Origin: Isoetes taiwanensis
Lineage: Eukaryota; Streptophyta; Lycopodiopsida; Isoetales; Isoetaceae
DNA: 64,000 nt
Reading direction: 5' to 3'
Assembly (NCBI GenBank): GCA_021234155.1
Contig: JAJEKV010000057.1
Span: forward strand, 5,983,821 to 6,047,820
The position numbers were made by a program, and so were the translations under genes. Position 1 is the stretch's first letter. Each line of letters opens with the position of its first letter. Of this stretch, positions 45,301 through 57,410 are shown in pieces. The notes beneath the pieces were generated by a model. The model ran no database searches, was not told where the DNA came from, and saw nothing but the letters and a program-made list of their open reading frames with translations.

Positions 45301-45790
45301 TTTCACTTGGATGGTCGCTTAGCGTCGCTGCATAAAGCCTTTTGTAGCCGACGCTTAACACATTTTGGAAACGTTTCAAGGTTTTGCCGACGTGACCTAC
45401 ATCGCTTCAAGGGAAGCCATTTGCGGATTTTGTCTTCAAATCGGGTGTAAATTTTGCTAAATCAAAGGTAAGAATTGCGTGTTTTGAAGTAGATTCGTTG
45501 TAGCCCTATCTTTATCGTTTCCCACAAACCGTCTTGGTTGTTATGTTTACGCTATTTTTCCCGTTATTCTTTGCGGATAGGATTTTTGTTATTGATTCTC
45601 GGTGGATTGTGTAATTTAACGAAATAGCGGATAAAATTGATGCACTTTCAACCTATATGTAAAGTAGATGAAGTATCTTTGAAACAAAGGTGATGCCATA
45701 AGTTATGGAAGCATCTGGCGTGTCCGAAGCATTCCAATAATGGCACATATTGCTAAAATATCACAAAGTTCATTCTATTATGATGTACGA
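42333..45790. other. Intergenic, no gene recognised; 30-bp tandem duplication
   Basis: A 30-bp unit containing TTAATGCCAACTGATGAGG is duplicated at 42,988-43,046. Short frames between 43,840 and 45,450 have no recognisable domain. Part of this stretch may be the decayed 5' portion of LINE C, but nothing proves it. Confidence 0.45.
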
Positions 45791-45799
45791 GGGGATTTG

Positions 45800-47275
45800 A
45801 GAATATCCTCCATTGATCTACTTGCCCCTTCTTTGCACCCGGTCATCCATGACTCATCTATCTATGGGACGATGTTGGCCTTCTTTGCCCACACCCCGCT
45901 ATGCGGTCTCACTGGATGCCCTAGACACATTTTGTCGGGCTCTGAGACATGCTTGGCGTCAATCGGCCCAAGACGAGGTGGTTCTCATATCCTCTTCCGT
46001 CACCCCATGCCTCCCCGCACTCACATATCGGGGGCGGCCTGTGGGCGTCACGCCCACCTACAAGTACCTAGGGGTGGAGTTCCCCTCCTGCATCTGGCGG
46101 GGGCGTCTATCCGCTTGCGGGTGTGGCCCGTGGCTGGAAAGCGCTTTATGCCATCGTAACAAGCCACCACCAGAGCTATATGATTGGGGCCATCAGTCCA
46201 CATCATTCCGGGCCGGTCGAGCACTGTCCTTCCATGCGAAGTCGAGGTTTGGGGCCCTAGAATCTCTTTGGCGACTGGAATGACTTGGAGCAGGTCGCGA
46301 GAGGCATTTTTGGCACGGGCACTTGGGGTGAAACCTTCATCCCCTATCGGTCTAGCTGCGAAATCGGATTCTTGCAGCCAGTGAGCACTGTCCTTGATAG
46401 ACACATCGCCTATTTTCGGAAAGTGGTTACTATGGGTGATGCTCGCTCACGCACCGGGCTTACTTGTGGCCATGAGTCCTTGCCGCTTAGGCCTGTTGGA
46501 GGGGTAAGAGAGATCGGTGGTTCGCCCGGATGGAACGTCGCGAGAGCACGGTCGCGTCTGGTATTTGGCGCAACCCACGTCGTGGCGACTGGGGAGTACC
46601 TAGATGCTTGTTTCCTTGGCAAGCTCTGGGACCCCATTGCTCTAGAGCAGGTCAAAATGGCCCATTACAAGGAGCACATCAACCCCGTGTTAGCCCCTGG
46701 CCCACACTCTATCTGCGTTCCCGGTTGCCCCACAAAGCTAGACTCATTGCCTCCATTCGCCTGGTGCCCACCATCTTCGCCATCGAGGCAGGGCGGTGGA
46801 TTGGGGAGCCCCGCGGAGCCGGGCTCTGTCGGTCTTTGTCAAGCGGGTGCCATTGAGGATGAGTCTCACACTTTCCAGAGTTGCCCAAATCCTCCCGGAT
46901 CCGGGGCGGATCACGCTCCCTTAGTACGGTAGGACGTGCCCTTTGCATTTGCCGATGAACACACCGCCGATCGTGCCACGGGGTCATACATCCGTGAGAG
47001 GTACCGGACTGCGAGGTCACCTTTGCCCCTTTGGCTGTCCGTGACTAGGCACTCACGGGGGTGGTGCATGATCAGATATATTAGGATGTTTCGCATTTTA
47101 TATGATTAGCCGGTTTGTCGGTGGCCGATTGTTCCCGCGGTTTTCCCTCGAAAACCCTTGGTGGGGTTTTTAATCCGGGCAATCCGCTTGTGCGCGTTTT
47201 GTATTGGGTACCATAGACCGATTGGTCTCCGTGGACGATAAAAGTACCTTCCTTCCTTCCTTCCTTCCTCCTTCA
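45800..47275 (+). mobile_element. LINE C, 3' end with CCTT tail
   Basis: RT thumb and C-terminal blocks in shifting frames: WDDVGLL (about 45,868, in place of YADDVVLL), VSLDALDTFCRALRHAW, LTYRGRPVGVTPTYKYLGV (about 46,023-46,078), and a zinc-binding end AIEDESHTFQSCPN (about 46,850-46,893, H-x4-C). The element finishes in a (CCTT)n tract at about 47,249-47,270. GC content is much higher than in the flanks. The sequence type differs from LINE A and LINE B. Confidence 0.72.
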
Positions 47276-48116
47276 GAAGGTTTGAATCCATTCCAACTTC
47301 CTTAGTTATTTAAAGATCAAGTAGGCTTTTCTTTAATGTTGTAAAGTTCTGAGAACAGAGTTTGTTGTGGTATGTATGCACTTTGTGAACTTCTGCTTTT
47401 ACTTTTCTTAGGTGGGAGATCCATGTTATCAAGCCATTTTACCGGTTCAACTTCATCATTTGATCCAGCTTTGTGACATATACATGGTCTGCGAAGCTTT
47501 GTACATATGCTCCATTACTGAGTGTTCATGATGCCATTTCCATGATCATTGTTAATTAGATAGAATGATTGGGCTTTGTGAAACATATTGAGATCTAATT
47601 AGCTCAAATTTATGCTCAGGAAAGAGGTACACTATTGTTATATTCGCTATATATAATTTTTTCTTTCTTTTTGTGGGTTGTTTGCTTGTGTAATATGGTG
47701 CTACTATTTTGAGAGGGAAGGAAATAATTTTCATGACTTGTGCTCAAGTACATGTATCAACAATTTTGAGAACCTGTCTTAAGCATGTCTGATCGTGCAA
47801 AAGTTCAAAAATCTTATCTTCAGCTGCCCGCTTGCCACAACGCGTCTCCTGTCTTTAAGCATGGTAAATGCATATTGGGCTGCATATTTGGGTGAATGGT
47901 CTTTGTTGGGCAATGTGCATGAACCTAAAAGCTCCCATGTACTATAATATCAATAACGGTTGAGCTATTACTCCAATCAAACATTAGAAGTCCGAGTTTT
48001 CCATTGGTATAAGATTGAATTTGATGCACTCTGTCCGTTAAAAGTTGAACCTTAGAAGTCGAGTTACGCATTGGTGATGCAATGGTTTAGGCAATTTGAC
48101 GAATTCTCTCCATGTG
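47276..48116. other. Intergenic, no gene seen
   Basis: AT-rich sequence with no supported gene. Confidence 0.5.
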
Positions 48117-48198
48117 TCTCTTTTATTACTTGTGCTCTCTCCATATCTCTTTTATTACTTGTGCTCTCTCCATATCTCTTTTATTACTTGTGCTTTGC
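48117..48198. repeat. 29-bp tandem repeat, nearly three copies
   Basis: The unit contains TCTCTTTTATTACTTGTGC and CTCTCCATA and starts at 48,117, 48,146 and 48,175. The third copy is partial. Confidence 0.9.
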
Positions 48199-48984
48199 TC
48201 ATCATGATAGCAAATGTCATGCGCCACACGCATACATTAAACTCTTTTCTTTTTAGGGTGCCAAAAAGACTAACCATTAGGAGGTGGATTTGTAGAATAT
48301 TATGTTAGAAGTCGCTAGATGTGAAAACTTCAACGACCCAAAGTTGAAATGTAAGGTGTAAGAAATGTAAGCTATATTATGTGGCATGAGTAAGGGGTTT
48401 TCTTGTCAATTCATGTGAGGGGCATTATAGCACCGTCGACCATCTATTATGCATTATTGGTTCTTTGTATCCTCTGTGGGGTTCGATTTGTTTGTAGATT
48501 AGGGAAAAATTGCTATCATTTTCATCAAAATTTTTTTCCAAAGGCGTTATTGCTAGTGAGTATAATTACGAGAATTGTTCATATTCACAAGTATGCTTTT
48601 ATTGTATTTATAGCGAGCATTGAACCTAAAAGAGATGGGCATATGTAAATGGTATTGCGTGGTGTATTTATTCATATTTGCCCTTGTGTTTTGTAGGTCT
48701 CTCATGAATTTATTTGGCAATAGTTAGTTGGATGTTGGTTGAGAGAATATTTTGTTTGTTTCAAACTTAATAGATTAAGAGCTGTTAAATTAATCCTAGA
48801 CCTCTCGAGATCAATGCTCTGATATGACATCTTGCAATTGATGTAAATGGTTTGCGGGTTGAAATAAAGCATGTTGAAATCCCTTTATAAAATAGTGTGT
48901 GAACTCCAATTGTCGAGTGTTATGCACTGCATAAGAAACTACATATCCCGCATATCTCAAAGATTATTCTGCACACTGTACACT

Positions 48985-49175
48985 TGTTGGGGATCGCTAG
49001 TCTTCAATTTAAGAGATTGGCTTCCAATTGAGATGATTGGGAATATAACAGCCCTCAAATAACTTAACATTCACAATTTGGGTAGGTTGCAAGTGCGTGT
49101 GGATGCATTTCCTGTAGTTTGTTCAACAAATACGCTTATGTTCCTTGTTAGAGGAGATATTGAATTCGACTTATC
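48985..49175 (+). pseudogene. Possible leucine-rich-repeat fragment
   Basis: A frame reading SLVFNLRDWLPIEMIGNITA, then after a stop LNIHNLGRLQ, resembles the LRR spacing of plant NB-LRR proteins (L-x2-LP-x-IGN-x-L-x2-L-x-L). Only two repeats are visible and there is an internal stop at 49,060. The identification is tentative and could be coincidence. Confidence 0.3.
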
Positions 49176-49610
49176 TGAGACAAAGGCACCCCGCTTCCAA
49201 TGTTGGACATTGTTTTGCAAGTAGTTATATAATTTTATTTTCAAATTTTATCATTTGACAAAATTATGAAACTTTCCTATGTTAAAGAACTTTCACATGG
49301 GATCCCATTTAGTTCGACTTCGTGATGAATAGTTTTGACTTGCTTATTTGTCTCTGCCCAAGCTTCATTGAATGGCTATTAGTCAAGGAATTTAGCTTTA
49401 ATTGCACACTACCATTCGTGCGAGAGGATGTGATGACAATAAATCATTAGATTATGATACTTGAATTCGACTTGAACAAACAGAATTTTGTCATTTATTG
49501 ATGACGTCCACCTCAATTCTTGGCTACTCAGCTTGATTCATAACTTGGAATTTACTCCAAGATGTTCATAAACCATAGTTAATAGACCCATTGATAGTAC
49601 AAAAACTTGT

Positions 49611-49764
<154 letters not shown>

Positions 49765-49774
49765 TAGAAAAAGT

Positions 49775-49791
49775 GCCCAGCGTTGCTGGGC
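49775..49791 (-). repeat. Helitron 3'-terminal hairpin
   Basis: GCCCAGC-GTT-GCTGGGC: a 7-bp perfect stem with a 3-nt loop, seven bases from CTAG at 49,764-49,767. The same 28 bases recur at 57,411-57,438. Confidence 0.85.
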
Positions 49792-49793
49792 TT

Positions 49794-49927
49794 TTCGTTG
49801 GATTAAATTTCATGGTTTATAGCATGTAGTTGGATATTTCGTTGGGATTAAATTTCATGGTTTATAGCATGTAGTTGGACATTTCGTTGGGATTAAATTT
49901 CATGGTTTATAGCATGTAGTTGGACAT
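49794..49927. repeat. 45-bp subterminal tandem repeat, three copies
   Basis: The unit contains TTCGTTGGGATTAAATTTC and TTTATAGCATGTAGTTGGA and starts at 49,794, 49,838 and 49,883. It lies just inside the Helitron 3' terminus. Confidence 0.9.
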
Positions 49928-50639
49928 ATATGGCCGTTCTTTAGTTCCGGGAAGGATTTATTGACGCGTTTGCTATTTGTCAACAAATATCTCCCATGTT
50001 GATATGTCCAGGAAATTCAATAGGGAGGCTTTGTAAATGGCTCTTTTGCCAAGCTCGATGGAACCATGCAAGATAACCAATGCTTCGAAGAAGATATACC
50101 TTAAAAGACTTGACCTTCCAGTTGAATTGATCCACGAACGTGTGGAATATTCTCTTGTATCTGCGAGTTTGCATGTAACATCAGTTTATTATTGTTTGGT
50201 TCACAAATACATAAGCATCAATTGTTTGTCTATATTATATGTCTGTCTACACTATAGTGTGTTTGCCATTGGTCTGCAAGGAAAATGCAAATGATTAACA
50301 TTCTCTTTTGTCTACTTATTTAAACTATAGATATTCCTCAACCTGGGATAATCTCAGTAATTTTTTTTAAGTTTGAATTGAATTGAGACATCTGCAATCA
50401 CCTACTAATGAAACAAAGAATAATAAAATGTCCAAGCCTAGTAAAGATCTTGTTGTGATTGTGGAATGAATACCCAGATTTATACTATATATTAACACAA
50501 GCAATATCAATCTGGATATTCCAACACAATGCAATGATTTGAAATCCAGAATGAACACACGCCGCAATTATACTATTTTAAGAAATCACATTTCTATGGC
50601 AAATACTGATGGAACATTTTGAGAGCATCTTTTAAAATT

Positions 50640-50957
50640 TCACATCTCTGATACATGCACAGAACTAAGGTCGCCACATATATATCCCCTAGCTTGTAGC
50701 ATGGAGCAGATGCGTTCCTGGATGTCTTCTGGCTTTTCAGAAGGAGAGCCCCAGTCTGACCAAGATGGTGAAGGCAATGACTGTACAAAATTCTTGCAAT
50801 TCCAATTGCTTTTATCTCGCTGTAATAAGATTGATGTATGCGTACCTGGGGATAGCATGGTGCAAGGAGAAACTGGAGAGTCTAGGTGTTCCATCCCATC
50901 AATCAAAGGCAGACTGCATAGCCAACTTGATTTTTTGTATCCGGTGAAAGTTGACAA
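50640..50957 (-). other. Open frame of unknown origin inside the Helitron
   Basis: A 105-codon minus-strand frame with GSPSEKPEDIQERICSMLQ near its C-terminal end, followed by ARGYICGDL. It has exon-like composition and the same orientation as the HMGR and adenylosuccinate synthetase fragments, so it may be another captured exon. I do not recognise the source gene. Confidence 0.3.
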
Positions 50958-51062
50958 TGTATTATTAGTATGAACATAATGTCTTCACAAGAGCCTCCTT
51001 AAAAATCTCAATTGCCAAAAACCGAAGGGAGAAACCCAATGGCTGCCTTTGCAGTATTTACA

Positions 51063-51310
51063 TCAAGAGGAAAAGCAGACTCTGCCTGTAGCCTTGCCTT
51101 TGGGATTGTTGGTACCTTCTGCAGCAATATTTCTACTTGAGTGATTATACCTCATTGGCTTTTCACAAGCTGGCATGCAGCAAGAGCAGACATAAGAGAA
51201 AGTTCTCCAGCAAGAACTCCACCAGCCACCACCTTTGCCAAAGTTTGTGCATTCCTGCCAGGCATCTCATTATTAGACCCCTTCACTCCAAGCAAATCCA
51301 AACAAGCTGC
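51063..51310 (-). pseudogene. HMGR: Captured 3' exon of HMG-CoA reductase
   Basis: After an intron-like acceptor (AAATTGCAG near 51,310) the minus strand encodes [20 protein letters not shown], then [20 protein letters not shown] and AACQLVKS, the C-terminal catalytic end of plant HMG-CoA reductase. The usual LVKSHM is reached only with a one-base shift: the frame reads LVKSQ-stop, and MRYNHSSRN lies in the next frame. The full enzyme makes mevalonate from HMG-CoA at the ER. This piece lacks the rest of the catalytic domain and the membrane part, so it is a fragment. It lies between the Helitron 3' end and the adenylosuccinate synthetase fragments. Confidence 0.88.
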
Positions 51311-51422
51311 AATTTACAATTGTCCAAGAAGATAACCTTTGGCCTCATATAATTAACATAAACTTTGGCCTCATAAATTTAGAAGAAGTAGAGTTACCTT
51401 GGTTACCAAAGGTTGAGGATAA

Positions 51423-51860
51423 TTCCGCTTCATGAGGTTACCTATAACCACAAATGATCTTAGAGAAGGGAATTGAACTGAAATCTAACTTTACGCATGC
51501 CATGCTACTTTTTATTTAGATCAAGAAACACATAGCTTCACTTTGCCAAGAACCTCAAGGTCTGGCGGATAGGAAGAAATTTGCTTTCCAGAGTGGTCCT
51601 CATATGCAATACCTAGTTTCAACTTAGAAAGATACGAAAGCACATCAAGCTTTGTAAAACTGAGTGATATGAAGCCATTGATTTCACAAGAATACTTCAA
51701 TGCAATCATGTCTAACCAGCCACAACATCCTGGCGACCTGGTAGTTGTTCCATATTCATAACCTGCGGCTTGAAGTTCCTCTGCAGCATTCTCAAACAAC
51801 TCAATAGGATAAGGGCTAGCTCCAACTCTTGTTGTGTATTGCCTGCAAGGACACAAAAGT
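51423..51860 (-). pseudogene. PURA: Adenylosuccinate synthetase fragment B
   Basis: The minus strand encodes QYTTRVGASPYPIELFENAA, then GCCGWLDMIALKYSCEINGF and FTKLDVLSYLSKLKLGIAY, conserved parts of adenylosuccinate synthetase, which joins IMP and aspartate in AMP synthesis (plastidial in plants). An acceptor TTGCAG precedes the exon near 51,844. At its 3' end (GKVK) the donor is CTATG where the sister fragment has GTTATG, so the splice site is lost. The 51,423-51,664 part (last exon third and intron start) is duplicated at 52,720-52,963. Confidence 0.9.
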
Positions 51861-52504
51861 ACCAAATTGTTAGAATGAATGCACGTGACTATAACATCAT
51901 ATGACCTTGTAGTTCTTGCATATCTTACGCATCTTGTGATGGAAAATTAAAGAGTAAAGAAATGAAAGATTTCAGAAAGAAAAGTAGAGAGTAGGAAGAC
52001 TGAATAGTTGAGGTACATGTGTAGAAATACTTGTTCTTTTCTTACTGTTCTCTTACAAAGCCCAAACTTCTTCTTTCAACTCTTCCCTTTAGATCATGGC
52101 TCATGACTCATGAATTTCGCGACTCATGACTGCAGAACTGTCTTGGAATAAAAAACCCTATTTGTAATGGAGATGAACAGACTTCTCACCTTGTGTTGCT
52201 TGAATGCAAAGAAAGCTCCGTCGGGGCGATGTTACATCCAATAATTGCCATTCTAGAAATACTCTGCCACAGGCATAATCGTCACTTTAGAAAGTCTGCC
52301 ACAGAGATAGAGACTTCCAAGCAAAATTAAGACAGAGATATGACGACGAAACGAAACCAACAAACATGTTCTTAGGTGCAGAAATGAAGACCAAAGCAAG
52401 TGCAAACAAATAGAGCGAAGGTGGACACTGGAATCAACACCTTGCCAATCAATCCACGGGGGCTGCAAAAAAATAAATAGATATCTTCTTTCCAAATAGA
52501 AAAT

Positions 52505-52965
52505 AACTTATGAATCCTTCGTAATAAGAACATCCCGACCAGTGACCACCCCAATGAATCTAATTGGCCTCTTCTATCCTTCTTACATATGTCTGCGCAG
52601 CTAAAGGCAGGTGGTTAAATTTTCTCACTTTGCTTCTGTCAGACCTCCCACCAGGTAGAACTTCAAACTTAACCTGCAAAAGCATTAATCGACATGTATT
52701 ACAACCGTTGTTCATGTATTTCCGCTTCATGAGGTTACCTATAACCACAAATGATCTTAGAGAAGGGAATTGAACTGAAATCTAACTTTACGCATGCCAT
52801 GCTACTTTTTATTTAGATCAAGAAACACATAACCTTAACTTTGCCAAGAACCTCAAGGTCTGGTGGATAGGAAGAAATTTGCTTTCCAGAGTGGTCCTCA
52901 TATGCAATACCTAGTTTCAACTTAGGAAGATATGAAAGCACATCAAGCTTTGTAAAACTGATTTT
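52505..52965 (-). pseudogene. PURA: Adenylosuccinate synthetase fragment A, last two exons
   Basis: The exon part 52,965-52,836 (LDVLSYLPKLKLGIAYEDHS, then GKVK with an intact GT donor) is followed by an intron. The final exon (52,673-52,505) encodes VKFEVLPGGRSDRSKVRKF, YVRRIEEAN and, after a one-base shift, IGVVTGRDVLITKDS-stop. Together with fragment B this covers roughly the C-terminal third of the enzyme. Fragment A lies upstream of fragment B on the minus strand although it encodes later residues, so the locus is a rearranged duplication. The frameshift near 52,558 and missing N-terminal exons make it non-functional. Confidence 0.88.
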
Positions 52966-52974
52966 CTAAATCCA

Positions 52975-53259
52975 ATGGAGGAGAATCCAATCATGGCTGC
53001 CAGAAATGTGAACTTAGTTTCAGAAAAAATCAATAAGTAAATTCTTATAATTTCAAAAGAGGAGATTCAAAGCAACCTGCAGGAAGATGAGCATTGCAAC
53101 CCAGAGAAAATTAAGATTTTGGACGATTTAGTAGTTGAGAATGTCTCAGAGCAAAAGCCAAAGGTAGGACATTATGATAATGAAGCATTGGATGCCCTAG
53201 TTTCTAACTTAACCATCAACTACAAAAATGGAAATGCGCTTCAAGAGCAAACCTCATAG
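52975..53259 (+). pseudogene. Unidentified exon-like fragment inside the Helitron
   Basis: From ATG 52,975 a 95-codon frame is open except for TAA at 53,038-53,040. It reads KEEIQSNLQEDEHCNPEKIK and NEALDALVSNLTINYKNGNA, an acidic, exon-like composition unlike the flanks. It is opposite in strand to the other captured exons and abuts the end of adenylosuccinate synthetase fragment A. The source gene is not recognised. Confidence 0.4.
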
Positions 53260-54159
53260 TGCAGAAGGATTGGATCGCATGAAACCCTGCATATTTCTGT
53301 AATCCTTAATAATGATAATAAGCATTGTGAGTCTAGAACTTTCTATACAAGCTTAAAGGAAAACGAAAGGTATAGAAAAGTTTGAGCAGAGATTTCTACA
53401 GAAGATTTCGAAGAAAGAATTTCTATAAGAAAAAGAAGAAACATATACAATTTGTGAATCCGATATGATAAAAGGGCAAGAATAGAAGTTAAACATAATA
53501 GCAAACAAATGTGGTCTCCAGACCTCCTTTTTATGAATCCATTCAACCTGCGCTCTATTACCTGCAAATTATCAAGCCTAATTTGTACAGAGCATTCAAC
53601 CCTAATACATACTGCATAAATCAAATTGGGACCAAACCATACCTTCTTGACAATGATCAGAATAATGCATTCTTGCCATCTTCCATGCCAACACCTAAAT
53701 GAAACACGACTTGTTTTGCTATGCCGGAATGAAAACTTGTGCTTGACCCCCAGTCTGCCAACATAGCCATCGCCATTGGCACACAATAAATTCCATTGAA
53801 AAAAGAAGCCCTAGGCTATTGTATCGTCATGCCTTATATCATGAGCAAAATAATGGCCTGTGGCAAATTGACTGCTCCAGACTATAGCTTTCTTAGTATC
53901 TGTACCAAAAAGACATGGAGTCTAAGGTTTCAGTTGCCTTTTCAATGAATCGGTGCTCATTCCAAGAATCCATTCATTCCAGGAGCAATATATGTAATCG
54001 GATTACGTACAAATGCAGCTACTAAGAACCTCTGATGCATGAACGGCCCGAATAGCAAGAATGTGCGATATGGCTCTTTTGCCATATTGTTCTTCACCGT
54101 CGTCGCCGTGTTGCCAAGGAGAAAGAGGGGCACAAACGTCGGTTCGGGCATGCATTAAC

Positions 54160-54278
54160 CTAGGCAAAATAATAACTACTTATTGAAGGGCTTAAAATTA
54201 ATATTTTTACACACAATAAAATTAACGGACAAGATTGCGCACAAACTATCCTAAAATGCCTTTATTATTATATATAGA
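54160..54278 (-). repeat. Helitron 5'-terminal region, copy 1
   Basis: The minus strand starts A|TCTATATATAATAATAAAG. About 120 bp of this end is related to 57,290-57,406, including AACGGACAAGAT and GCGCACAAACTATCCTAAAA, so both are 5' ends of one family. Confidence 0.7.
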
Positions 54279-56840
54279 TATAGATATATATATATATATA
54301 AAATATGTAGTCCAGGAGTATAAGTTTATATCGTGCAAAATCTTGTGGGGTCTTTCTTGCTCCCAAAGGTTTTTGCAACTTAATACTGTTGAAATAACAC
54401 ACTTAAGGGATAATTTTATGCAGTTTTCTTAGTTTTTTAGTTCAAAAAGTTCTAAAATAGTTCTAAATTCTCTGACCTTGTAATGCAATGTTAGAGCATA
54501 AATTAGTCGAATCCCGTTGTTATTTTTACTTTTTTTTCTCTACACACATGCTAACTTCACTTTAGGCAGCTCAAAAACTGCTACTAAAGGCAAAGGACCC
54601 CAAAATGTTATGGAGACACATGTGTTCAACGAGAAGGAAACTACGTAGTTTGTCCATAGGGATGCGAGGAGTAGCAACCCCAAAAAAGTTTACCTATTTC
54701 TTTGCAAAACAGACAAAAAAAAAGCAGATAGACAAATACTTCTCTGTGGAGAAATGTGCGGTGACGCATGCACTTTCTACGATGATGGAATTGTCTTTGA
54801 AGACTCTCAACATTGACAAGGAGCTTGACTATCTTCTCAACATCACTATATTGTGGATTGGTATTGTGCAAGCCCAAAGACATGATAAATACATCTCCGA
54901 GAACAACAAAAGGCCATGTAATCCGCAGAGCTTCACTACTTCAACTTCTGTTTCCTCGGTATAAATTTATACGGCATCGTCAGTTGGAACTTCAACTAAC
55001 TGCATGATTTCATGGATGTATTACCATTTGTAATGCAAAAACAATAATCTTTCATTCAAGCAGTTTGTTCAACTGTCTCCCAATGTCTTTTAAGGTCAAT
55101 TAGGATGTTTAGCCAAAATGGTTGTGAAATAACAAATTTTTTGTCTTCTATAACAGCCATATAAATGTTCTAAGGGATAAGATACAAAAGCGTCTAATTT
55201 TATCATATGAGTTTGCCCCATAATAAATCTTTGGCTTTCGTAGTGGTCCTTTTCCCCTCTAAAATGAGATATTTTTCTTTGTTGTTCTTCTCCTTAATGT
55301 TAAGTCTTCCTAAAATGTCTGTTTTCATAAGCAGTTTTATAAATCTTTAGACACAAGATAGTAAAAGAGTCCTTTTTAGGGGTATTTTAGAATTTTGTAA
55401 ATTTTTAGAAGGAATCTTTCAAACGCACTTCTTAAATAAGTGCGTTTCATTTTAAACCTTGTTATAGAAGTCAACAACAAAAACTTCTTTCTGCCTCTGC
55501 CATAGAAAATCATGCAGGGCCAATATTTTGTAAATCATGCAGGCCCCCAAGAAAAAAAGCTATGCACGCTGAAGCTATAGCATCTCATTTCATCAAAGTA
55601 AGGCTGCTTCCTGTTGCTTTGCCAGGACAGACTTCAAACCTGCTTGATTTCTAATCTGCAGATCTCTGAATTTCTGGATAATTATTCTTTCTACATGCAC
55701 ACAAATCAGCATTTGCACAGAAAACGTTGTAAATAGAAGGTTCATAGCCAAAATCTAGATATATAAATATTATGACTGATATGAATTGGATATTAAGATT
55801 GAGGAGACAATTTCCTAAAAGAGGCGCTACGCCAGATTTTGATTTACTGATGGCATGGCCAGGTTATAAAGAATACTTAATTTACTGATGGCATGGAGGC
55901 CTCGAAGTTAATGTTGGTAGCAGAGCAGTTTTAAAACCTAGGAAGATTGCAGCAGAGTAAGTCCACTGCTAAGTTAGCAGCATTATGCAATGAAATATCT
56001 GTGTTTGTTCCACCTAAATGCAACATGCAATGCAGCCGAAAGGATTCCCGACTATAACTCTGTATTTTAAGCCCAGAAATTGAAATAAGCGTGGAAGAAT
56101 GCTTATCTGGTCAAGATTGGGATGATCGGGCCATGTTTGGTTTGAAACAGAGAATTCCAGCACTCGCAAAAGATTCGGCGGCCAAGATTTACTCAACAAT
56201 CACTTCTAACTCCTTTGGCCTCTATGCTCTGTCATATACTTAAAAGGGGGAGAATAAAATTTTGGTTTTTGACCCAATCGATCATGGGTCGAATCTGCTC
56301 GAGGAGTCCCTCTCCCGGAGTGATGGTTCAGGCTAAGAAAACTGCCATATCCACTGCCATATCTAGTGTGACGGTGGCCTCGCTGCGTTACCCACCCCAG
56401 AGGAAAAAGATTTGTTGCCAAAGAAGACGAAACTTACATCAAGAATAGAATGGAAGGAAGCATACATTACCGGGAATAGCTGGAATGGATCGAATAGCTG
56501 GAATAGAATGGAATAGACAACATATAGACAAACCTGAATCCAGTCGACCTGTCCATAGCCACAACCTAATCTTACTTTTATTCCCTGAACCAACCAATTT
56601 GCAATGAAGCCGTCCTTACATGCACGACCCATATCTACTCTGCCCTAGGCTTTCGAAATTTTCAGTACGTCCTATCCTTGTATTGAAATGAGTCAAGAAC
56701 GGCACTCCGTTTCCAAGAAAATGTTCCCACTGGATAGGGCAAGATTGTTCACGGTCGTCTGTCCATGCATTGATCTAGCGAATAGGGCAAGATTGTTCAC
56801 GGTCGTCTGTTCATCCATTGATCTAGCGAGGGCAAAATAA
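54279..56840. other. Unassigned: small ORF, palindrome, dispersed repeat copy 2
   Basis: A 119-codon plus-strand frame (54,605-54,964; Lys-rich, no known domain) ends on a GGTATAAATTTATAC motif at 54,958. At 55,375-55,470 lies copy 2 of the dispersed repeat at 10,210-10,325 (AAGTGCGTTTCATTTTAAAC at 55,438-55,457). The rest shows no supported gene. Confidence 0.5.
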
Positions 56841-57298
56841 TGGCTCAGGATACTCTTACCCTGGATTGAGGGATCCCGGAGGTGTGATCCCGGAGGACGG
56901 CATCCCGGGAGGACGTGTGATCCCGGAGGACGGGATCCCCCTTACTGCGCAGTAACTGCGCAAAAAACTGAACCCTTATAGGGAAAATCAGGGAAGTTTT
57001 TGTGTGGCTTTTTCTTGCTCGATTCTCCTCCAAATCGGGTAGCGTCTGTGCTAGGGTGGTCGGAATCAGTGGGAGGATAGGATCAGGTATCAGCAGAGGA
57101 GGAAGGAGGGCGAGCGCCGCAGCGATGGCGCTGCCCCAATCTTGCCAAAAAATGGCCTCTTAATCGCTTGTGATAGCCTTTAACCTTGCGCGAATAGCGG
57201 ATCCCGCCCTCCCGGATCACACGCCCTCCTCCGGATGTCGCCCTCCCGGGGATCACACCTCCGGATCCCTCAATCCGAGGTAAGAGTATCCCGAGCCA
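56841..57298. mobile_element. GC-rich fold-back element with about 100-bp inverted repeats
   Basis: The left arm 56,841-56,938 (TGGCTCAGGATACTCTTACC...) pairs with the right arm 57,199-57,298 (...GGTAAGAGTATCCCGAGCCA). Both arms carry GATCCCGGAGG-like subrepeats. ATAA on both sides may be a 4-bp target duplication. The 260-bp interior includes GC-rich sequence around an ATG in strong context (GCAGCGATGGCGCTG, about 57,119), which could be a captured first exon or 5' UTR. No transposase is present. Confidence 0.85.
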
Positions 57299-57406
57299 AT
57301 AATAATAACCCGATTATTTAATGGCCTAAAATAAAAGTTTTCAGAAATAATAAAATCAACGGACAAGATCGCGCACAAACTATCCTAAAACTCATTTAGT
57401 ATTAGA
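57290..57406 (-). repeat. Helitron 5'-terminal region, copy 2
   Basis: The minus strand starts A|TCTAATACTAAATGAG at 57,406 and is related to 54,160-54,278. The matching 3' end is not seen to the left before 54,278, so the element is truncated, nested, or shares the terminus at 49,764. Confidence 0.65.
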
Positions 57407-57410
57407 TATA

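Noticed and set aside
53343-53786. A 147-codon minus-strand ORF as a further captured exon
   Set aside because: No recognisable family, composition like the AT-rich flanks, and no convincing splice context.
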